A program made the translations under genes and the position numbers. A DNA stretch of 64,000 nt. Source: Mucilaginibacter rivuli. GTDB taxonomy: Bacteria; Bacteroidota; Bacteroidia; Sphingobacteriales; Sphingobacteriaceae. Shown here in pieces: positions 38,457-46,341 of this stretch. Every line of letters begins with the position of its first letter. Within the stretch, counting starts at the first letter, position 1. The notes beneath the pieces were generated by a model. That model searched no databases. It saw nothing but the letters and a program-made list of their open reading frames with translations, and was not told where the DNA came from. The DNA lies in contig NZ_JAHXPQ010000007.1 of NCBI RefSeq assembly GCF_019391655.1, positions 1-64,000 on the forward strand, given 5' to 3'.

Positions 38457-38640
38457 TCGAAGAATGTTGTAAAGTTTTAATGTTACAATGTTGTAAAGTT
38501 AGGATGTTTGAACATTTGAATGTTGTAATTTGCAATGTTTAAATGTTGCCTGATACATCAAATTAGAAATAACATTACAACTTTCAAACCTTACAACATT
38601 AGAAAACAACATTCAAACGTTTTAACATTACAACACAGTC
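38457..38640. promoter_or_regulatory. Divergent promoter region with clustered ATGTTGTAA motifs
   Basis: This 184-base gap between folP (minus) and the DUF1599 gene (plus) holds many copies of a short motif. AATGTTGTAA appears at about 38465, 38488 and 38518 in one orientation. Its complement TTACAACATT and variants (ACATTACAAC) appear at about 38572, 38590 and 38625. The left half is mostly one orientation and the right half the other, so the region as a whole is roughly palindromic. Confidence 0.6.
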
Positions 38641-39189
38641 TTGGCAAATACAGCAGCAGAATACGAAGGAGTAATAAAAGTTTGCAGGGATCTTTTTGTG
38701 AAAAAAACCCGCGATTACGGCACGGCATGGCGCATACTACGCCCTGCATCCATTACCGACCAGATCTTTATCAAGGCGCAGCGCATTCGCACGCTTGAAG
38801 AAAAGAAAGTGAGTAAGGTAGGAGAGGATATTGTTGGCGAATACATCGGTATCATCAATTATTGCGTTATTGCTATGTTGCAACTGGAACTTAACGCCGA
38901 TGCGCCCATGGAAATGGACACTGATGTAGTGAGCAATCTTTACGATGAAAAAGTGAATGAAACCAAAAATCTGATGTTTGCCAAAAATCACGATTATGGT
39001 GAAGCCTGGCGGGATATGCGTATCAGCTCATTTACCGATCTGATATTGATGAAGATACTTCGCGTAAAGCAAATTGAAGATAACAAAGGGCAGACCCTGG
39101 CATCAGAAGGTGTAAAGGCCAATTACCAGGATATGCTGAACTACTCGGTTTTCGCGCTTATAAAAACAGAGGGTTTCCTCGAAATATAA
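38641..39189 (+). CDS. DUF1599 family protein with duplicated domain
   Basis: The 182-residue product contains two copies of one domain. Compare KKTRDYGTAWRILRPASITD (about 24-43) with AKNHDYGEAWRDMRISSFTD (about 114-133), each followed by IFIKAQRIRTLEE or LILMKILRVKQIED and then a Y-x-N-Y segment. Both keep DYGxAWRxxR. DUF1599 has been linked to nucleotide-modification contexts; function here is unknown. The start must be the TTG at 38641, because a stop lies 18 bases upstream and no ATG occurs for many codons. The next gene starts 6 bases after its stop. Confidence 0.88.
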   Translation: MANTAAEYEGVIKVCRDLFVKKTRDYGTAWRILRPASITDQIFIKAQRIRTLEEKKVSKVGEDIVGEYIGIINYCVIAMLQLELNADAPMEMDTDVVSNLYDEKVNETKNLMFAKNHDYGEAWRDMRISSFTDLILMKILRVKQIEDNKGQTLASEGVKANYQDMLNYSVFALIKTEGFLEI

Positions 39190-39195
39190 TTATAA

Positions 39196-40371
39196 ATGAC
39201 AGCCACTAAAAAAATAAACGAAGGCTCGGTTGTGCTTTGGATTTGCCGCATATTTGTCGGCGTACTTTTTATATTTTCCGGATTGATCAAAGCGAATGAT
39301 CCTTTGGGTTTCTCGTATAAACTACAAGAGTATTTTGAAGTTTTCCATATCACATTCCTGAATAACCTCGCTGTGTCGCTCGCCATATTTTTATGCGCTT
39401 TAGAAATGTTTTTTGGCTTTGCTTTGCTCATCGGTGTTCGCGGCAAGCAAGTGGCCTGGGGCCTGTTGTTGTTAATCGTTTTCTTCTCTTTTTTGACATT
39501 CTACTCGGCGTACTTTAAGGTGGTGCAAACCTGTGGCTGTTTTGGCGATGCTATTGTGTTAACACCCTGGCAGTCCTTCAGTAAAGATCTGATCTTGCTG
39601 TTGCTGATACTGGTGATATTTAAACAAAAGGATGCGATAAAGCCGCTGTTTAAACCAAAGGCCGAAAAGAACATCGCTATTGTGGCTATCATCGTATCGT
39701 TTGGTGTTGGCTTTTACACCTATAACTTTTTGCCGGTGATGGATTTTCTGCCGTATAAAGTAGGGGCCAATATTCCTGATGAAATGAAAACCCCACCCGG
39801 TGCAATGCCCGATGAGTTTGAGCTGACCTATAGCCTGAAAAACAAAAAGACCGGCGAAACCAAGGTGATGACAGATAAAGAATACCTCAAGACCGGTATC
39901 TGGAAGGATAATAACTGGGCGATAGTTGGCGACCCGACAAACAAGTTGATAAAAAGAGGTTTCCATCCCAAGATACAAGACCTCAATATTAACGATGCAT
40001 CGGGTAATAGCTATACCGATGCGCTGTTGGCTAACCCTTATTACAACGTATTTATTGTGGCTTACAACCTGGATAAAACCAATGTAAACGCCATGCGTAA
40101 TTTAAACGCTATGGCGATAGACCTGAAAGAGAATTATAATAGCCGTGTAGTATTGCTAACTTCAAACTCGCCGAAAGACGCGGAGGCATTCAGCAAGGCC
40201 AATCATTTGGTAAGCGAGATATTTTATGCGGATGAGGTGCCGCTGAAAAGCATGGTAAGAGCCAATCCCGGCGTATTGCTGATGAAGGGTGGTACCATCA
40301 TCAATAAATGGCATTACCATACCGTGCCCACTTACGATAACTTAGTTAAACAATACCTGCAACACCCATAA
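39196..40371 (+). CDS. BT_3928-like DoxX/MauE redox membrane protein with thioredoxin-like tail
   Basis: The 391-residue product has an N-terminal DoxX/MauE-like four-helix membrane domain (about residues 13-185) with the redox motif C113-G-C115-F-G, then an extra-membrane region of about 200 residues. Its last 110 residues look like a thioredoxin fold (YNVFIVAYNLDKTN, RVVLLTSNS, PGVLLMKGGTIINKWHYHTV) but have no CxxC. Proteins of this build are common in Bacteroidota next to aroK and DUF1599. It probably handles electrons or disulfides across the membrane; the partner is unknown. Confidence 0.87.
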   Translation: MTATKKINEGSVVLWICRIFVGVLFIFSGLIKANDPLGFSYKLQEYFEVFHITFLNNLAVSLAIFLCALEMFFGFALLIGVRGKQVAWGLLLLIVFFSFLTFYSAYFKVVQTCGCFGDAIVLTPWQSFSKDLILLLLILVIFKQKDAIKPLFKPKAEKNIAIVAIIVSFGVGFYTYNFLPVMDFLPYKVGANIPDEMKTPPGAMPDEFELTYSLKNKKTGETKVMTDKEYLKTGIWKDNNWAIVGDPTNKLIKRGFHPKIQDLNINDASGNSYTDALLANPYYNVFIVAYNLDKTNVNAMRNLNAMAIDLKENYNSRVVLLTSNSPKDAEAFSKANHLVSEIFYADEVPLKSMVRANPGVLLMKGGTIINKWHYHTVPTYDNLVKQYLQHP

Positions 40372-40372
40372 T

Positions 40373-40903
40373 ATGTCGGCTGAGTTAGAACAAAAGGGCC
40401 ATGGCCTTATATTTTTAGTAGGCTTTATGGGTTGCGGTAAAACCACCTGGGCACGCAAGCTGGCCGCTAAACTGGAATGTGATTTTATGGACCTTGACCA
40501 TGTGTTGGAAGCCAAAGTAGGCATGGCCATCCCTGAGTATTTTAACGCGCATGGCGAGTCAGCCTTCAGGCAATTGGAATCGGATGTGTTAAAGCAAACC
40601 GATTACCCGGCCAGTGCTATTGTATCAACAGGTGGGGGCTTACCCTGTTTTTTTGATAACATGGACTGGATGAACAGCCACGGAAAGAGTATCTACATCA
40701 GGCTATCTCCAAAAACTTTAGGCGACAGGCTGGAGAATGCCAAAACCGTACGCCCGGTATTGCAAGGTAAAAAAGGTGATGAACTTGTTGCTTTTATTAC
40801 CGAAAAGTTAGCCGAACGCGAAGGCTTTTATAACCGTGCTACATTTATTATAGATGGAATAGATATGAGCGTGGAGAAGCTGGAAGCTGTGATAACAGAA
40901 TGA
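40373..40903 (+). CDS. aroK: Shikimate kinase
   Basis: AroK phosphorylates shikimate in aromatic amino acid synthesis. The 176-residue product has the Walker A loop GFMGCGKTTWARKLA, the shikimate-binding FMDLDH and ESAFRQLE segments, STGGGLPC, and the lid region NAKTVRPVL. It starts one base after the DoxX gene's stop, completing the DUF1599-DoxX-aroK operon. Confidence 0.95.
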   Translation: MSAELEQKGHGLIFLVGFMGCGKTTWARKLAAKLECDFMDLDHVLEAKVGMAIPEYFNAHGESAFRQLESDVLKQTDYPASAIVSTGGGLPCFFDNMDWMNSHGKSIYIRLSPKTLGDRLENAKTVRPVLQGKKGDELVAFITEKLAEREGFYNRATFIIDGIDMSVEKLEAVITE

Positions 40904-40957
40904 TTTCTCTCGCGAAGACGCAAATGGTTTTCTCAGCGTTGTATGCGCCTTAGTGTG

Positions 40958-41467
40958 TTACCTTAAATAAACAGCGTCTTCCTGTCCCGCTTCATTCAGT
41001 ACAACATCAACATGTTCCTTTAAAACGGTAGACATGGCAATGCCCGCGTAATCAGTTGATATAGGGAAGCTTTTATGGTTACGATCAACCAATACAACGG
41101 TGCTTATTTTTTTGAGGTGCACATCTAAAAATACACCCATACCATAAGCCAGTGTTTTGCCGCTGTTTAGCACATCATCCACCAGGATGATCACTTTTTC
41201 GGCATGGTCATTTACATCAAAATTGATCTTTGATTTCAGGGTTGAGCTATCTTTTTCAAGTTCGATGTTTAACAGCGTAGTTTTAAAAGGCGCTATACCA
41301 TCCAGTACCTTCTTTAAACGTTCTGCTAATAAATTGCCGCGGGGTAATATACCAGCGATAACAACTTCAGTTTCGTCAAGGTTGTCTTCCAATACCTGGT
41401 AAGCAATACGGTCTATCTTTTGCTGTATTTGCTGCTGGTTAAGTACAAGTATCTTTTTGTCGGACAT
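40958..41467 (-). CDS. PyrR-like phosphoribosyltransferase
   Basis: The 169-residue product is a type I phosphoribosyltransferase with the PRPP loop VIILVDDVLNSGKTLAYGM. The PyrR-like start is LVLNQQQIQQKIDRIAYQVL, followed by AGILPRGNLLAERL, and the end is VLVDRNHKSFPISTDYAG. PyrR proteins regulate pyrimidine genes by binding RNA and can have uracil phosphoribosyltransferase activity. No pyrimidine genes or PyrR binding hairpin are nearby, so the regulatory role is unsure. The next gene upstream on the same strand is a conserved hypothetical. Confidence 0.85.
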   Translation of the reverse strand: MSDKKILVLNQQQIQQKIDRIAYQVLEDNLDETEVVIAGILPRGNLLAERLKKVLDGIAPFKTTLLNIELEKDSSTLKSKINFDVNDHAEKVIILVDDVLNSGKTLAYGMGVFLDVHLKKISTVVLVDRNHKSFPISTDYAGIAMSTVLKEHVDVVLNEAGQEDAVYLR

Positions 41468-41524
41468 TGGATGGTTGTTGTTATGCCTACTAAGTTAATA
41501 ACAGTAATCGGATTCTGAAAATGG

Positions 41525-41917
41525 TTATCCTTTCCCGTAAGGGTAAAAAACAAAGTTAGCGCCTTCGGGTGTTACCACGAAGATGCACATATAGTCTTCA
41601 GGTTTTTTGTATGTTTTCAGGAACTTATCCTGGAGCTGTTTTTTAATGATACCGATCTCAACAAATTCCTCAAGGGTAGATGCATTGATGGTCCAGGTAG
41701 TGTTAAGTTCGATACGGTCGAGTATTACCTCCCCCAGCTTTACTTCGTGCTGGTGGGCAATGAAGATAGGATAGAGGGAAATTCCTTCCACCATGATCTC
41801 GACAGCTACCTCGCGCATCGATTCGGCATATATTTTCAGATCAGCCTCGAGGCTTTTCAGCGGGCTTTCCTTTTGGGTCTCGCCCGGGTTTTCGTTGAGT
41901 AGTTCTTCGGGATCCAT
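41525..41917 (-). CDS. Conserved hypothetical cytosolic protein
   Basis: I recognise the general type (small Bacteroidota-conserved hypothetical) but no function. The 130 residues comprise an acidic start (MDPEELLNENPGETQKESPL), a helix of about residues 20-45, and a mixed alpha/beta domain ending in EDYMCIFVVTPEGANFVFYP. There is no signal peptide or membrane helix. It starts 5 bases after rlmD ends on the same strand, so it is likely co-transcribed with rlmD. Confidence 0.75.
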   Translation of the reverse strand: MDPEELLNENPGETQKESPLKSLEADLKIYAESMREVAVEIMVEGISLYPIFIAHQHEVKLGEVILDRIELNTTWTINASTLEEFVEIGIIKKQLQDKFLKTYKKPEDYMCIFVVTPEGANFVFYPYGKG

Positions 41918-41922
41918 AACAG

Positions 41923-43356
41923 TTAATTGGCGCGTAGCTTCAGCAATACAACGTTCTCCACATGTTGTGTATGCGGGAACATATCTACCGGTTGTATTTT
42001 AGCTACGTCGTATTTTTCTTTTAATATGATGAGGTCGCGGGCTTGGGTAGCTGCATTGCAGCTTACGTAAACTATCTTTTCGGCTTCAATTTCCATCAGG
42101 CGGTTCACCACATCGGCATGCATGCCAGCGCGTGGCGGGTCGGTAATGATCACATCAGGTTTGCCGTGCTCAGCTACGAAGTCGGGCGTCAGCACATCCT
42201 TCATATCGCCAGCGAAGAATTTGGTATTGGTGATATTGTTGATGGATGAGTTGACTTTAGCATCTTCAATGGCTTGAGGCACGTACTCAACGCCCACTAC
42301 CTGCTTTACCTGCCCGGCTATAAAGTTGGCAATGGTGCCTGCTCCGGTGTACAAATCGTACACCAATTCATTACCGGTAAAGCCGGCAAAGTCGCGGGTT
42401 ATTTCATACAGGTGCAGGGCCTGCTCAGAGTTGGTCTGGTAAAATGATTTTGGCCCGATGCGGAATTGTATCACCCCTGTGCCGTCAGCATTGGTCGGCA
42501 TAGCTTCGTGAATATAATCCATACCGCGGTAGGTAATTACATCCTGGTCAAAAATGGTATCATTCATTTTTTTGTTGAGGATGTATAGCAACGATGTGAT
42601 CTGCGGGAACTCATCTGCAACATATTTCATTAGGCCTTCTATCTGTTCTTCAACAGCGTAGGCAAACACAACGATCACCATCAACTCGCCGGTTGACGAG
42701 GTGCGGATGATGAGGTTACGCAAAGCACCTTCGTGAGCCTTAATATCATAAAAGCTAATGCCATGCTGTAAGGCGTAAGCGCGTATTTTATTACGTATTT
42801 GGTTTGAGGGATCGGCCTGCAGGTAGCAGTGGTCGATATCCAGTATCTTATCAAAACGTCCGGGGATGTGATAGCCGAGGGCATTCATTTCCAGGTCACT
42901 GTCTTCGCGATTTTCACCGTCGGTTAACCAGCGTTTGTTGGAGAAGGTGTATTCCAGTTTATTGCGATAGTAACTGGTTTGCTTTGATGGCAGGATAGGA
43001 ATAAGACCGTGTAATTCTACTTTGGCAAGGCGCTGCAAAGCATCGGTAACCGATTTTTGCTTGTAAACCAGTTGTGCATCGTACAGCATGTGCTGCCATT
43101 TACAACCGCCGCACACACCAAAATGCTCGCAAAAAGCATCGGTACGGTATTCTGATGCTGTTTGCAGATTGGTTATTTTAGCTTCGGCAAAGTTTTTCTT
43201 TTTACGGTAAACCTCTACATCAACCACATCGCCGGGAATGGCTTTCTCAACAAAAACAACCAGTTCGTCGGTTTTGCCTACACCTTTGCCTTCTTCGGCA
43301 ATATCTATAATGCTAATGTTTTGGAGAAAAGTGTTGGGTTTGCGTGCTGGTCTCAT
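41923..43356 (-). CDS. rlmD: 23S rRNA (uracil-C5)-methyltransferase RlmD
   Basis: RlmD methylates a uridine of 23S rRNA using SAM. I chose the ATG at 43356 (MRPARKPNTFLQNISIIDIA); a TTG three codons upstream lies within the promoter box. The 477-residue product has an N-terminal TRAM domain, iron-sulfur cysteines C76, C82 and C85 (in FCEHFGVCGGCKWQH) plus a later one in DIDHCYLQ, the SAM site DLYTGAGTIANFIAG, DPPRAGMHADV, and the catalytic cysteine in YVSCNAATQARDL. The specific target within the family (RlmD versus RlmC-like) is inferred. Confidence 0.92.
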   Translation of the reverse strand: MRPARKPNTFLQNISIIDIAEEGKGVGKTDELVVFVEKAIPGDVVDVEVYRKKKNFAEAKITNLQTASEYRTDAFCEHFGVCGGCKWQHMLYDAQLVYKQKSVTDALQRLAKVELHGLIPILPSKQTSYYRNKLEYTFSNKRWLTDGENREDSDLEMNALGYHIPGRFDKILDIDHCYLQADPSNQIRNKIRAYALQHGISFYDIKAHEGALRNLIIRTSSTGELMVIVVFAYAVEEQIEGLMKYVADEFPQITSLLYILNKKMNDTIFDQDVITYRGMDYIHEAMPTNADGTGVIQFRIGPKSFYQTNSEQALHLYEITRDFAGFTGNELVYDLYTGAGTIANFIAGQVKQVVGVEYVPQAIEDAKVNSSINNITNTKFFAGDMKDVLTPDFVAEHGKPDVIITDPPRAGMHADVVNRLMEIEAEKIVYVSCNAATQARDLIILKEKYDVAKIQPVDMFPHTQHVENVVLLKLRAN

Positions 43357-43362
43357 TGGCAG

Positions 43363-43370
43363 CAAAGTTA
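43363..43370 (-). promoter_or_regulatory. TAnnTTTG -7 box of rlmD
   Basis: On the minus strand the sequence is TAACTTTG, six bases before the rlmD ATG at 43356, so the mRNA would be nearly leaderless. Confidence 0.55.
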
Positions 43371-43460
43371 ACCTGAAATATGGAATTTGCTAAATGCATG
43401 GCCGTAAAAATGCCATCACCTGTTATTTGAGGTGTGAGTGCATTGATGTTTGTTAAGGTG

Positions 43461-43571
43461 TTAAATAAACCAACTTATAATTAAATCCAAAATACCTTCG
43501 TCTTCTTTTATGTCGGCCAATTCAAAACGCTCATCAATCATGCTTGAAAATTCTTTTAGCTCGCTGCTCAT
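43461..43571 (-). CDS. Possible 36-residue protein
   Basis: A minus-strand reading frame of 36 codons begins MSSELKEFSSMIDERFELAD and ends DLIISWFI. It has an amphipathic, acidic character with a hydrophobic end. It lies in the gap between rlmD and the receiver-DHp gene, downstream of the signalling operon. There is no homology I can name, and such a length can occur by chance. It could be a short regulatory peptide or nothing. Confidence 0.3.
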   Translation of the reverse strand: MSSELKEFSSMIDERFELADIKEDEGILDLIISWFI

Positions 43572-43643
43572 GATAATGGTATTGATACTATGCAAACATA
43601 GTAAATATATACCAAAAACCAAAACGGTATAGTGGATTTATCT

Positions 43644-44282
43644 TTAATGCATTTTCCTTATATCAGTAGTTTTTTCTACAATATCATGAATGAGGGTGTC
43701 AAACGATTGGGCAGTTGCCTGAAGCATTTGCAATACCTCGGCATTTACGGGATTATAAGGATCATCGAACTTAAAGAGGCTGAACAAGCCCAATATTTGG
43801 GCAATGGGTACCCTTACCTGGTGTGATTGCAGGAAGGCTATTTCATGTAACTTATCGTGATGCAGCTTTAACTCAGCGTCCGCTATCTTTTTTTCATTAT
43901 GTTCTTCAACATCGCGTAAAGCACGCATTACTTTTGGGGGCAGCGTAAATAGCTTGTCTTTTATGGTATAATCGGTAATGCCACTTTTTATTAACTCAAC
44001 GGCTTTTTGTTCGCCAAGCATGCCCGAAATAATGATAAAAGGAATCTCGGGATATTTTTCCTGCATGATGATAAATGCTGAAAGCCCATCGAAAGATGGT
44101 AAAGAGTAATCGGAAATGATGATATCCGGGCTGAAGTTTTGTAAGGCATTTTCAAAATCTTCACGTGTTTCTACTATTTGATGCTCAAAACTTAGTCCGC
44201 CTTTTTTTAACTCCCGTATGGTGAGGTCTGCATCGCTTTTATTGTCTTCCAGTAGGAGTACTTTGTATGGTAAGGTTAACAT
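43644..44282 (-). CDS. Receiver domain fused to a histidine-kinase dimerisation (DHp) domain without ATPase
   Basis: The 212-residue product has a receiver domain (residues about 6-125) with the acidic residues in LLLEDNKSDAD and phosphoacceptor D58 in IIISDYSLPSFDG. A linker helix (126-147) leads to a HisKA-like segment whose H-box is H154 in LQSHQVRVPIAQILGLFSLF, with a second helix to residue 207. The protein ends there: no N, G1 or G2 box follows, and no remnant is seen after the stop. It could be a phosphotransfer or docking protein. It is third in the operon with the repeat kinase and the Rcp1-like regulator. Confidence 0.85.
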   Translation of the reverse strand: MLTLPYKVLLLEDNKSDADLTIRELKKGGLSFEHQIVETREDFENALQNFSPDIIISDYSLPSFDGLSAFIIMQEKYPEIPFIIISGMLGEQKAVELIKSGITDYTIKDKLFTLPPKVMRALRDVEEHNEKKIADAELKLHHDKLHEIAFLQSHQVRVPIAQILGLFSLFKFDDPYNPVNAEVLQMLQATAQSFDTLIHDIVEKTTDIRKMH

Positions 44283-44332
44283 ATTGTGCCGGTTTAGGTA
44301 CTTAAGCTTGGCGCATTAAGTATAAATTTTAA

Positions 44333-44767
44333 TTAATCGGGTAATTGGCTTAGTATCATCCAATACAAACCGATCTCTTTTATCACCTGGAAAAAGTTGT
44401 CGCTTTCAACAGGCTTTGCAATATAGCTGTTGGCACCAAGTGCATAACATTTTTGTATATCAGGGTCTTCTTTTGATGAGGTGAGTATGATGATGGGTAT
44501 GGATTGAAAATTGGGGTCGGTCTTTAATTTTTCAAGAACTTCCATGCCACTTATTTTAGGCATTTTAAGATCAAGCAATATTAGTTTAGGTTTTTCCTGG
44601 CTGTTTCTTTTGCTGTAGGTACCTTGGCAATACATAAAATCGAGCGCTTCCGCGCCATCTTTTACATGGTGTACACGATTTAAAAAACCGCTTTTTTTAA
44701 GCGCACGCATAGTAAGTAATGCATCATCGGCGCTGTCTTCGGCAAATAAAATTTCGATATCATTCAT
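44333..44767 (-). CDS. Rcp1-like response regulator
   Basis: The 144-residue product is a single receiver domain with FAEDSADDALLTMRALKKSG, phosphoacceptor D66 in KLILLDLKMPKISG, IPIIILTSS and the lysine in SYIAKPVE. The extended C-terminus FFQVIKEIGLYWMILSQLP is typical of Rcp1-type regulators encoded beside bacteriophytochrome kinases. It starts 14 bases after the repeat kinase gene ends, so this kinase is its probable partner. Confidence 0.93.
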   Translation of the reverse strand: MNDIEILFAEDSADDALLTMRALKKSGFLNRVHHVKDGAEALDFMYCQGTYSKRNSQEKPKLILLDLKMPKISGMEVLEKLKTDPNFQSIPIIILTSSKEDPDIQKCYALGANSYIAKPVESDNFFQVIKEIGLYWMILSQLPD

Positions 44768-44781
44768 GTTTTTGGGAATTA

Positions 44782-46341
44782 TCAGGTAGTTATAATGGGT
44801 AAGGTAAAGTAAAAGCAGGTTTCCTGGTTCAATACAGATTCGGCCCAGACTGTGCCGCCGTGGCGGTCAACAACTTTTTGTACTATAGCCAGCCCAATAC
44901 CGGTTCCTTCAAACTCTTCCTGCGAATGCAGGCGCTGAAAAACACCGAAAAGCTTGTTATAATACTGCATATCAAAACCGGCGCCGTGGTCTTTTACATA
45001 GTAAGTTATAAAGCCATCTTTATTAGTGCTGCCAATTTCTATATGTGTTTCAGCCTTGTGTTGCGAGTATTTTACAGCATTAGATATGAGGTTGATCCAT
45101 ACTTGTTTTATTAATGAAAAGTCAGCTTTTGTGGTGGTTAAATCGCCTATTTTAAATATGATCTTATTGCCGTTATCATCGAGCAGCATTTCATCTTTGA
45201 TCGAGTTAACAAGGCTGGTCATGTTAATATCAGAAACCGTTACTTCTTTTCTGCCCAATTTTGAAAATGCCAGTAAGTCATCTATCAGCTGACCCATTCT
45301 TTTGGAATTATGGGTAATGGCATGCAGTATTTTGGTTCCATCCTCATCCAGCTTGTCGCCATAGTCTTCATCCAATATGCGGGCGTAACCATTTATTGCA
45401 CGTATAGGGGCTCGCAGATCATGCGATACAGAGTACGAGAATGATCCAAGTTCTTTATTAGCCATTTCGAGTTGAGCGGTACGTTCAATTACCTTTTGCT
45501 CCAGGTCTTCATTTAGCTTACGGATATCATCTTCTGCTTTTTTTAGTTCTTTATTAGCGAAAATGAGTTCAGTTGCCCGTTTTTCTTTTTCATCATTTTG
45601 AAAAGCCAGTTCAACATTGGCTATGATGAGTTCAGCGGCCCGTTTTTCTTTTTCATCATTTTGAAAAGCTAATTCTGTATTAGCTATTAATAATTCAGCG
45701 GCACGGTTTTCTTTTTCTTTATTCTGAAAGGCGAGTTCTTTATAAGCTATAGTAAGGGCTGCGGATTGTTGTTCTTTTTGGGTGTTTTGATATTCAAGTT
45801 CTTTATTGGCTATCAATAGTTCAGCAGCTCTGTCTTCCTTCTCCTGGTTTTGAAAGGCCAGTTCTTTATTAGCGATAAGCAATTCGGCGGCACGGTTTTC
45901 CTTCTCATCATTTTGGAATGCAAGCTCCTTATTGGCAATGATTAGCTCGGCAGCCCGGTTCTCTTTTTCAATGGTTTGAAAAGCGAGTTCTTTATCGGCT
46001 ATAATGAGTTCGGCAGCCCGGTTCTCTTTTTCGGTATTCTGATAGGCAAGTTCTTTGTTTGCGATGATCAGTTCAGCGGCCCGTTTCCTTTTCTCTTTAT
46101 TCTGAAAGGCCAGTTCCTTATCGGCAATAACCAATTCAGCCGCAAGGTTCTGTTTTTCCTGGTTTTGAAAAATCAATTCTTTATTGGCGTTGGATAGTTC
46201 GGCCGCCTGTATTTCTTTTTCATTTTTTTGAAGTGCTATATTTAGCTTAGCGATCACTAATTCAGTAGTTCGTTTTTCTTCGGAGTTTTGAAGATTGGGC
46301 TTGTGGGGAATCACAGTATTTGGTGTGTTTCTTTTTTCCAT
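44782..46341 (-). CDS. Soluble histidine kinase with twelve 21-residue coiled-coil repeats
   Basis: The 519-residue product has no signal peptide, membrane helix or recognisable sensor domain. Residues 18-269 are twelve tandem 21-residue units of the pattern N-x-E-K-E-N-R-A-A-E-L-I-I-A-N-K-E-L-A-F-Q, three heptads each. After a further coiled coil (270-299) come the HisKA domain with H307 in SYSVSHDLRAPIRAINGY and a HATPase domain with NLISNAVKYS, DHGAGFDM and GTGIGLAIVQKVVDRHGG. The kinase core is of the phytochrome-associated type. It is first in a three-gene operon with two receiver proteins. Confidence 0.93.
   Translation of the reverse strand: MEKRNTPNTVIPHKPNLQNSEEKRTTELVIAKLNIALQKNEKEIQAAELSNANKELIFQNQEKQNLAAELVIADKELAFQNKEKRKRAAELIIANKELAYQNTEKENRAAELIIADKELAFQTIEKENRAAELIIANKELAFQNDEKENRAAELLIANKELAFQNQEKEDRAAELLIANKELEYQNTQKEQQSAALTIAYKELAFQNKEKENRAAELLIANTELAFQNDEKEKRAAELIIANVELAFQNDEKEKRATELIFANKELKKAEDDIRKLNEDLEQKVIERTAQLEMANKELGSFSYSVSHDLRAPIRAINGYARILDEDYGDKLDEDGTKILHAITHNSKRMGQLIDDLLAFSKLGRKEVTVSDINMTSLVNSIKDEMLLDDNGNKIIFKIGDLTTTKADFSLIKQVWINLISNAVKYSQHKAETHIEIGSTNKDGFITYYVKDHGAGFDMQYYNKLFGVFQRLHSQEEFEGTGIGLAIVQKVVDRHGGTVWAESVLNQETCFYFTLPIITT
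45535..46290 (-). repeat. Twelve tandem 63-bp coding repeats in the kinase gene
   Basis: These encode residues 18-269 of the kinase. The central units (residues 60-248) are the most alike, while the first two and the last are degenerate. Such a repeat array can change length by slippage or recombination in steps of 63 bases without losing the frame. Confidence 0.85.
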
